Shown: positions 1 to 5,753 of the stretch, in pieces
Layout of the letters: each line of letters begins with the position of its first letter
Numbering within the stretch: position 1 is the stretch's first letter
Assembly (NCBI GenBank): GCA_002049985.1
Contig: MVCY01000074.1
Span: forward strand, 1-7,115
Source of the DNA: Candidatus Latescibacteria bacterium 4484_181
Lineage (GTDB): Bacteria > Latescibacterota > MVCY01
Length of the DNA stretch: 7,115 nucleotides
Direction of reading: 5' to 3'
Notes under the pieces: model-generated
The model's database searches: none
What the model saw: the letters and a program-made list of their open reading frames with translations, nothing else
What the model was told of the DNA's origin: nothing
Made by a program: the position numbers and the translations under genes

Positions 1-754
1 CCAGAAACAGAGGGTGCTTTCTCTGTCGCTACAGCATCTACCCAATCTTTAATTAACCCAAGGTCCATATTCCCGCCCCAGTTTCTAAGGTCGCAAATAT
101 TCCGTTCTCGAGGGTAAGCGAGAGGATGCCGCAGTCATCAACTTCCAAGGGATGGAATCTGGTGTCTATCTCAGCATAGACCCGGGCAACTTCTGTTTTA
201 AACATCCATCTGAGTAGGTCCACCACATGGACGGTATGGTCCATCACAGCCCCACCGCCAGCTAGTTTCCTGTCTACAAACCACCCCCCAGGCATTCTGC
301 CCCTGTTAGTACAGTTTATTGCCAACACCCGCCCTATTGCTTTTTGCTTCAGCATTTGCCTTGCCTTAGCCACTGCTGGATGGAATCTGCACGGAAAAGC
401 CATCTGAAACTTCACCCCATTTTTCTGACAAGCAGCAACCATCGCCTGACCATCCTCTAAGGTTGTGGCGATAGGTTTCTCGCAGAGTATGTGCTTGCCT
501 GCCTCTGCTGCCTCCACTACCATCTGTTTATGGTGAGCATTTTCTGAGCAAACCACCACAGCTTGGATGTCTTCCTTAAGCAGCGTTGAGGGATCGGAGA
601 AATACCGTGTGTCAAATCTCCGCGCGGCTTCTTCTCCCCGTTGTTCGTCCTGGTCAGCAATACCGGCTATCTGAACACCCTCTAACTGTTGGAGACAACT
701 TGCATAGCTGTAGGCATGCATATGGGCGAAGCTTAATATTCCAACCTTTAGCAT
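1..754 (-). pseudogene. Gfo/Idh/MocA family oxidoreductase, frame broken near the 3' end and cut by the left window edge
   Basis: The family comprises NAD(P)-dependent cytosolic dehydrogenases acting on sugars, inositols and related polyols. The first reading frame gives 233 residues from an ATG at 754 (MLKVGIL) to a TAA at 53-55. I chose this start because it matches the N-terminus of the neighbouring paralogue and has GGAG at 763-766, 8 bases upstream; an ATG at 802 would add 16 unrelated residues. The Rossmann domain is residues 1 to about 120, with GILSFAHMHA replacing the usual GxGxxG loop. CEKP with the catalytic Lys93 is at 91-94. The C-terminal substrate domain has Asp172 and His176 in MDHTVH. 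After ENGIFATLE the first frame ends quickly. A second frame from about 83 to 1 reads WGGNMDLGL, then IKDWVDAVATEKAPSVSG, the normal tail of this family. The roughly 45-50 residues usually found between these parts are absent, so an internal deletion with frameshift is likely. The protein would lack part of its substrate domain. Confidence 0.85.
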
Positions 755-762
755 ATTGTCTG

Positions 763-766
763 CTCC
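763..766 (-). promoter_or_regulatory. Weak ribosome binding site deciding the start at 754
   Basis: On the minus strand GGAG lies 8 bases before the ATG at 754. It supports this ATG over the upstream in-frame ATG at 802. It is weaker than the AGGAGG sites of the other genes. Confidence 0.5.
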
Positions 767-880
767 AGTGATTATGAAAGTGGTCTTTATTGGGCTGTCC
801 AAGCAAATACGAAGTGAGCTAAAGCGTGAAGCGTGAAATTTTTCTTAGCACTTTGGTCCACTACGCACTTCCCCCCTGGC

Positions 881-1855
881 TTATAGGGTTATGGCTTTTC
901 CACACTGGATGGATTCTACAGCGGCTAACGATACTTTCAAGGCCTCCAAGGCATCCTGGCCGGTTATTTCCGGTTCCCTGTTCTGGAGGACACACTCAAC
1001 AAAGTGTCGCAATTCTGACAGATAGGGACTCTCTTCTAGTGGGCTTTCCTGCACGGTTCCCCTCTGTTTGGTGTGTAGAGTCACAGGGGCTGTTTTACGG
1101 CTGTCGAAATCGATCAGGCCGCCGTCTCCAGCGATCTCGAACTTAGTGTACCATCCCTCTGGAATCGCCCAGCTTCCTTCTACATCCCTCTGGAATCGCC
1201 CAGCTTCCTTCTATGTGGGCAATTACGCCATTTTTGTATCTGACCAAAACCAGGGCGTAGTCGACATGTTCGGCCCTTTCTTTTTGGTTGAGACCTTGGG
1301 CGTACACCCTTTGCGGTTTTCCAAAGCACCAGTTGAGGAAGTCGAAGTCGTGGATGAGCAAGTCTAAGGTCAGTCCTCCGCTCAGCCGGCAGGAAACACT
1401 CCCATTCGGCTCAGGCGAGCTATGCCCGGTCTGCCGACGCTTCCGCTGTCAATCAGCTCCTTTGTCCTTCTGTATTCAGGGAAAAATCTTAACACATGTC
1501 CAACCATAAACTTAACCCCAGCGCTTTCGACAGCACATAACATCTTCCTGCCTTCCTCTAAGGTTCTAGCCAGGGGCTTCTCACAGAAGATGTGTTTTCC
1601 GGCCCGGGCAGTCTGAACCACAGCATCGTAATGATGGACAGTGGGAGTACAGACGGCCACTATGTCTATATCTGCATCTGAGAGCAATCCCGCCACATCG
1701 GGATACACTTTTGCCCCTGTCTGGTGGGCCAGTCTCTCTGCTGCCTCTGGGTTTGTATCGGTTACTGCCACCACTTGGGTCTGAGAGAGCTGCTCAAATC
1801 CACTGGTGTGCACCCGCCCCATATTTCCAGCACCTATGATTCCGACCTTCAGCAT
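881..1855 (-). pseudogene. Gfo/Idh/MocA family oxidoreductase broken by a small deletion and a 31-bp tandem duplication
   Basis: This is an NAD(P)-dependent sugar/polyol dehydrogenase-type gene in three pieces. Piece 1 (1855 to 1385, 157 residues) starts MLKVGIIGAGNMG with a clear GxGxxG at residues 8-13 and CEKP with Lys93 at 91-94. It stops at TGA 1382-1384 just after RMGVFPAG. Piece 2 (from 1382, shifted by -1) reads SGGLTLDLLIHDFDF, holding the family's DxxxH motif, and continues to IEGSWAIPEG. There a perfect 31-bp tandem duplication (1152-1213) shifts the frame again. Removing one copy joins IPEG directly to WYTKFEIAGDGGLIDF. Piece 3 then runs to the TAA at 881-883 through ITGQDALEALKVSLAA, the typical family tail. 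The repaired protein is about 313 residues plus roughly 7-10 lost at 1382, close to the usual 320-350. The start lies 4 bases after the isomerase stop, and GGGGAGAG inside the end of that gene can serve as ribosome binding site, so the two were probably translated together. The ATG at 1930 inside the isomerase gene is less likely. Confidence 0.88.
1152..1213. repeat. Perfect 31-bp tandem duplication inside the second Gfo/Idh gene
   Basis: Two identical 31-base copies abut at 1152-1182 and 1183-1213, each beginning catccctctggaatcgccc on the plus strand. Thirty-one is not a multiple of three, so the duplication shifts the frame of the minus-strand gene. Deleting either copy restores a continuous family-like reading frame. 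It may be a slippage or replication duplication, or an uncollapsed overlap from assembly. Confidence 0.97.
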
Positions 1856-1859
1856 CGCT

Positions 1860-2699
1860 CTATACTCTCCCCAGGATGTAGTCCATGGCCTTGGAGGTAT
1901 TATAGATCGAAGCCTCAGGATAACAGGCATAGGGAGGTATCATCTCCGCGGCCACGAAGCCATCGTAGCCTATCTCCCTGAACGCAGCCATAACCTCTGG
2001 CCAGTTAACATCCCCTGCTAAAAGATCAACAAAGCCACCTAAGGTGCCCACTGACCTCTTGAAGTCCTTGAAATGAACCCGTTTTATTCTCTGCCCCAGT
2101 ATTCTGATCCACTGTTCCGGGTAACCAGTGAGGATCACATTTCCTACATCGAGGTAGACTCCCACATAGTTGCTTCCAATCCTGTCCACGAAGTCCCTCA
2201 TTTCTAAGGGGCTCAAGAGGAACTTGTTCCAGACATTTTCAACAGCAATGCATACACGGTGTCTCTCCGCCTCTGGGGCTAGTTCTTTCAGGGCTGCCAT
2301 GGAGCGTTCGTAGGCTACGTCATAGGGGACAACTTCGCTGCCCGGTATGAAATCGACTCCCACGGTTCCTGGTACCACCAGGATGGCATCGGTTCCGAGC
2401 CAAGTGGCTACCTCCAGCATCTTCGCCACTATCTGCTTTGCCTTTTCCCTGGTTTTCTTATCATCGCTGGTGAGGGAGTGATCCCAGAACAGACCTGTAG
2501 CCAGGCCGCTTATCTCTATCCCAATCCGACTGGCCATTTGGGCTATTTTTGAGACCTCGTGGCGAGTGGAGTTAAGGGTGAGTTCTCCCTCTTCAGCTAT
2601 TGCCGGCTCTATCGCCTCGAAGCCGGCATCCTTTGCCAACTTCATATGGTCTTCTAATCTACCGCTGGGGAACGACCACTGATTGATGCTTTTCTTCAT
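1860..2699 (-). CDS. Sugar phosphate isomerase/epimerase, hydroxypyruvate-isomerase-like TIM barrel
   Basis: This intact 279-residue protein has the usual length for the AP-endonuclease-2-type TIM-barrel superfamily. Members isomerise or epimerise sugars and keto-sugars in the cytosol using a divalent metal. The start MKKSINQWSF resembles the first strand of hydroxypyruvate isomerase-like members, and no signal peptide is seen. The expected metal ligands are present: Glu154 in AVENVWN, Asp184 in YLDVGN, His209 in RVHFKDF and Glu252 in AAEM. DAGFEAIEPA near residues 24-33 matches the second barrel strand, which often carries a Glu at its end. An AGGAGGTG ribosome binding site at 2707-2714 sets the start. 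The gene follows a Gfo/Idh oxidoreductase by 54 bases and precedes another by 4 bases. Such pairs often act in sequence on one sugar or inositol derivative (oxidation, then epimerisation or isomerisation). The substrate cannot be deduced here. There is no sign of damage, unlike most of its neighbours. Confidence 0.9.
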   Translation of the reverse strand: MKKSINQWSFPSGRLEDHMKLAKDAGFEAIEPAIAEEGELTLNSTRHEVSKIAQMASRIGIEISGLATGLFWDHSLTSDDKKTREKAKQIVAKMLEVATWLGTDAILVVPGTVGVDFIPGSEVVPYDVAYERSMAALKELAPEAERHRVCIAVENVWNKFLLSPLEMRDFVDRIGSNYVGVYLDVGNVILTGYPEQWIRILGQRIKRVHFKDFKRSVGTLGGFVDLLAGDVNWPEVMAAFREIGYDGFVAAEMIPPYACYPEASIYNTSKAMDYILGRV

Positions 2700-2706
2700 C
2701 TGGCTA

Positions 2707-2714
2707 CACCTCCT
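2707..2714 (-). promoter_or_regulatory. Strong ribosome binding site of the isomerase gene
   Basis: AGGAGGTG on the minus strand ends 7 bases before the ATG at 2699. It is nearly fully complementary to the anti-Shine-Dalgarno sequence and fixes the start. Confidence 0.85.
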
Positions 2715-2720
2715 CTGCTG

Positions 2721-2730
2721 TGATCGATCA
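2721..2730. repeat. 10-bp perfect palindrome TGATCGATCA between two genes
   Basis: The self-complementary decamer lies in the 54-base gap between the Gfo/Idh stop and the isomerase start, just upstream of the ribosome binding site. It could be a protein-binding site or chance. The flanks do not extend the symmetry. Confidence 0.4.
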
Positions 2731-2753
2731 GAGAGTCATAAGAGCCTCAGTCT

Positions 2754-3773
2754 TCAAACCTTCACTTCTCTTCCCGTCTCTGCTGATTTTATCTCTGCTA
2801 ACACTATCTCCAAACTGGTGCGAGCATCCTCGGGGGTGAGGACACTGGGGTCTGTGTCTTCGAGGATACAGCCAACGAAGTATTGGATCTCGTTGAAATA
2901 CCCGCCCAGTTCCGCAATATTGCCAGCAGTTTCTCTCCCTCCTTGGACCTTGGGTTTCTCAATCTGGGGGGAATAGGCCTTTTGCCCTTCTGGATAGACA
3001 GTGAGGCTGGGCTGCCTGGCTGAATTGAACTCCACTACACCCCTTTCGAAGTATGCTCTGAAAGCCATACTGAATGGGAATTCTGAGGTGGTTCTCCAAC
3101 CTCCTTCGGCCATAGCAGCCTTTTTCCCTTCGTAGTTGTAGACGGTGAAGATATGGTTCCAGGCGTGTGCGTCTCTGATACCTTCGGCAAAGACAGAGTA
3201 AGGTTTGCCCATCAGATAGAGGATGAGATCCACATCGTGGATGTGCAGATCCATCACTGCGCTGCCGCTTTTCTGGGGATCGGACATCCAGTCCTCCCAG
3301 GTCCAGGTCACTGGAGGACTGAGCCTTGAACAGGAGAGAGCCCTCAGTTCCCCAAAAGTTCCCTCCTGGGTGAGTTGTTTCAAGTAGATATACTCGGGCC
3401 AGAAACGGATACAGTGAGCGACCATAAACTTAACCCGGGCGGCTTCGGTAGCCCTGATCATCTTGTCTGCCTCCTCCAAATTCAAGGCGATAGGTTTCTC
3501 GCAGAGCACATGCTTTCTGGCCCGAGCTGCCTTGATTGTGTAATCACAGTGCAGATAAGTAGGCAGACAGATGTCGATCATATCCAGCTCTTCATTTGCC
3601 ACCATTTCAGAGAAATCGGTATAAACAGCCGCTCCCTGTGGTTCTGCCACCTTTCGTGCAGTCTCTTCCTGGAGGTCAGTTACCGCCACTAAGTCTGTCT
3701 CCGGCAAAAGGGCATAGACACTTCCGTGCATCTGCCCCATGAATCCTGCTCCCACAATGCCAACCTTTACCAT
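2754..3773 (-). CDS. Gfo/Idh/MocA family oxidoreductase, intact
   Basis: This complete 339-residue protein is of normal family length. It is a cytosolic NAD(P)-dependent dehydrogenase likely acting on a sugar, inositol or amino-sugar derivative; the exact substrate is not deducible. The N-terminal Rossmann domain opens MVKVGIVGAGFMG with GxGxxG at residues 8-13 and an acidic residue in VAVTD at the end of strand 2, which favours NAD over NADP. CEKP with the conserved Lys93 is at 91-94. The C-terminal alpha/beta substrate domain carries Asp175 and His179 in DLHIHD, the usual active-site pair. It ends in TPEDARTSLEIVLAEIKSAE, the standard closing helix. An AAGGAGG ribosome binding site at 3781-3787 sets the start. 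Downstream, 54 bases separate it from the isomerase gene, suggesting one transcript. It is one of three paralogues in the window and the only unbroken one, so it is a useful template for judging what the others lost. Confidence 0.93.
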   Translation of the reverse strand: MVKVGIVGAGFMGQMHGSVYALLPETDLVAVTDLQEETARKVAEPQGAAVYTDFSEMVANEELDMIDICLPTYLHCDYTIKAARARKHVLCEKPIALNLEEADKMIRATEAARVKFMVAHCIRFWPEYIYLKQLTQEGTFGELRALSCSRLSPPVTWTWEDWMSDPQKSGSAVMDLHIHDVDLILYLMGKPYSVFAEGIRDAHAWNHIFTVYNYEGKKAAMAEGGWRTTSEFPFSMAFRAYFERGVVEFNSARQPSLTVYPEGQKAYSPQIEKPKVQGGRETAGNIAELGGYFNEIQYFVGCILEDTDPSVLTPEDARTSLEIVLAEIKSAETGREVKV

Positions 3774-3780
3774 AGTCTCT

Positions 3781-3787
3781 CCTCCTT
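3781..3787 (-). promoter_or_regulatory. Strong ribosome binding site of the intact Gfo/Idh gene
   Basis: AAGGAGG on the minus strand lies 7 bases before the ATG at 3773, ideal spacing, and confirms the chosen start. Confidence 0.85.
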
Positions 3788-3870
3788 CCGGATAGGTTTC
3801 AGATAGCTTGTCTAATTGTGCCTATTCAAGGTTGATCTCTTAAATCAGGGCAGACGAAAAGTGTGCTTTA

Positions 3871-3880
3871 ACTGATCAGT
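3871..3880. repeat. 10-bp perfect palindrome ACTGATCAGT upstream of the intact Gfo/Idh gene
   Basis: It lies in the 141-base gap between the DUF4954-like gene and the Gfo/Idh gene, about 98 bases before the ATG at 3773. An operator is possible. I see no convincing -35/-10 pair, and no terminator hairpin with a T-run, in this gap. Confidence 0.35.
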
Positions 3881-3914
3881 CGCAAAACAATGGTTCGTAT
3901 TACCAACATCTCAG

Positions 3915-5667
3915 TCACAGTTTGCTTAATAGCTCTTCTATCTGGTTCTGCATCTTTCTTGTCTGCCTCCATGTATCTAAAACGAACGCATCATTGGATG
4001 CTGATGGATGGACCACCTCATAATCGTCGATTATTCTGCAGCCTCGTCGATCGTCTTTCTCCTTTGACTTTTCCACATCGCGGGCGACCTTCTCCTGCAT
4101 CTCGGCCAGCAGCCTTAGCCCCTCTGCCACGTCGTTGCCCCTCAGCTCCGTCTTCAGAATTCTCCTCTGGTGCTCCCACCTCAAGTCGCTGCTCGGCCTG
4201 GAGATAAGATCAGCTATCTGCTCCTTTGAACCAGAATCCAGAAGTTCTTCCACCTTTCTCTTCAATCCCAAAAGTGCGTAATATTTGATGTAAAATGTGT
4301 ACGCCTCAATCGCCTTCAGCCTGCTCTCCTCCAGCATGTAGTTCTTGCCTAACCCTCTAATGTCTTTATCAGTATAGAGGTCTTTCACTTCTGTCACTTC
4401 GAGGAGTCTGTTTCTTGCATCTATCATCAAATCCACGATGTGGGGTCGGAACACATCAAAGTCAAAGGTTGTCCTCTTGGCCTTATTCCGTTTCTTGAAC
4501 TTTTCCTCGTTTCGCCTCAAGGTATACATGTTATCAGTCAACAGCCAGGCTGGTCTGATTTCGTTGTAGGCCGGCGATACGCCCTTGTAGACAGCAGCAG
4601 GGGTGTTGATCAGGGAGAATGGGAAGGTCAATTTTTGTGCCAAGGCATTGACTCCCATAGCGAAGATCGAATACGGGGCCCTGGTAAAATCTGAAGGATA
4701 TTTTATGTTTACTCCCAGTCCAAAGAACACGCCCTCTCCCGGCCAAAGTTCCTGGTCAGGGGCCTTTGAGGTGTGATTGCTCCCTATATTTGCTCCGTAG
4801 GCCACATTCCCCTTCCCTTCGGGCCACAAGGCGGCTATCAGCAAGGCCTGATGGTGAAAACCGACGAATGGACCCAGCAGCGAGGCCGTTACCTCACCCT
4901 CAGCCACACCGGTGTTGGGGCCGAGTATGGACTGGGTAACCTTGCCGTGCCTCTCCACATGGGAGTGCTCTGTCAACGCCGAAGTGTCAACTATGGCCAT
5001 CGAGCAGTGGCGTTATCTATGAGAGCATAAGAACCAACATAGGTGTTGAGAACCTTTCTGGTGTTCTTGATAACAGCCCCTCGTTCAATCAGCCCTTTTT
5101 CAGATGTCACTGCGTCGACATAGCTGTCCACCGCTTCGTTGTATTCTCTGAGGAGTTTCTTATCAGCTCTGGAAGTTGCTATTTTTGCTCCGCCCCATTT
5201 CCAAATGTCGCTCCCCTTTCTGTACAGACCAGGCCGTTGTTGAATAAGACAGCCCCTTCTTTTACCACATAATTTGATAGCAGTTTCACATCACACACCA
5301 GCACGTTGCTTGCAACACAGCAATCGGTCAAGGTGCTGTTGTATATCCCGGTGGGAAGTTCGGCCCCCTCTGCTACTTTAACTTTTCCGTCAAACCTCCC
5401 CAGAACGATATCCCCATAAAAGAAGGAGTTTCTCACCCGACTGGGATTGAAACCGTCAACGGCTTTCACCTTTTTCCAATCCTCGGCGACATTGCCGTTT
5501 TTCTCCAGTTCGGCGATTACAGCCTCTGAGAGCGGGAGGGCTTTGGCCCCACCAGTGGCAGATCTTTGGGCACCGTTAGGTACTTGTTTAACAGCAGATA
5601 CGCTCCTGATCAGTTCCGAAGTCCCTATGGCCTCTCTGACAACTTTCAAGATGTCCGTATCTTTCAT
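3915..5667 (-). pseudogene. DUF4954-like left-handed beta-helix protein, split over three frames
   Basis: The protein resembles the DUF4954 family of uncharacterised bacterial proteins with a left-handed beta-helix like those of sugar-nucleotide acyltransferases. Identification rests on remembered family patterns. Part 1 (5667 to 5182, 162 residues) contains the helix turns around GIYNSTLTDCCV and NYVVKEGAVLFNNGLV and ends after FGNG at TAG 5179-5181. Part 2 (about 5191 to 5001, shifted by -1) reads ATSRADKKLLREYNEAVDSY, then GLIERGAVIKNTRKV and YALIDNATA. Part 3 (5000 to 3918, shifted by -1 again; stop 3915-3917) reads VDTSALTEHSHVERHGK, then GPFVGFHHQALLIAA, and ends in a charged helical region containing RIIDDYEVVHPSA. 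All parts are collinear with one family protein, but the segments expected at both junctions (roughly 25 and 35 residues, including the family's ETGGRE-like stretch) are absent. About 580 residues remain of an estimated 640 or more. The start has AAGGAGG at 5678-5684. Catalytic function is unknown; proximity to glmS hints at amino-sugar metabolism. Confidence 0.72.
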
Positions 5668-5677
5668 CGGTCTACAT

Positions 5678-5684
5678 CCTCCTT
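5678..5684 (-). promoter_or_regulatory. Strong ribosome binding site of the DUF4954-like gene
   Basis: AAGGAGG on the minus strand lies 10 bases before the ATG at 5667 and supports it as the original start. No comparable site precedes the internal ATG at 5000, so part 3 is unlikely to be an independently started gene. Confidence 0.8.
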
Positions 5685-5723
5685 TGTATTCTTGAAAAGC
5701 GCGACCTGGCGATGTAAGGATGG

Positions 5724-5743
5724 GATTTCAATGAAGTGAAATC
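5724..5743. repeat. Inverted repeat GATTTCA-6-TGAAATC between glmS remnant and DUF4954-like gene
   Basis: Two perfect 7-base arms (5724-5730 and 5737-5743) flank a 6-base loop, starting 10 bases after the ancestral glmS stop. The A+T-rich stem is weak and no T-run follows in the direction of transcription, so it is not a classic intrinsic terminator. It might be a relic terminator or an operator for the downstream gene. Confidence 0.45.
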
Positions 5744-5753
5744 AAAGCGGAAT

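Noticed and set aside
824..837. Direct repeat GCGTGAA x2 in the gap between two Gfo/Idh genes
   Set aside because: Only two 7-base units, with no further copies or association with a promoter.
586..1509. Several plus-strand open frames of 60-106 codons
   Set aside because: They are antisense to clear Gfo/Idh coding sequence, show no family-like motifs and lack ribosome binding sites.
467..3506. 21-base identity (467-487 and 3486-3506) between two Gfo/Idh genes as a mobile or recombination repeat
   Set aside because: It encodes the conserved LCEKPIA active-site motif in both paralogues, so shared ancestry and constraint are enough.
3890..4207. Plus-strand 105-codon frame starting MVRITNISV
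   Set aside because: It overlaps the well-preserved C-terminal part of the DUF4954-like gene on the other strand and has low-complexity Ser/Pro/Arg-rich composition typical of shadow frames.
5179..5197. Programmed -1 frameshift at the CAAAAAT run near the DUF4954 break
   Set aside because: The run does not fit a standard slippery heptamer in the original frame, and expected family residues are missing at the junction, which a translational shift would not explain.
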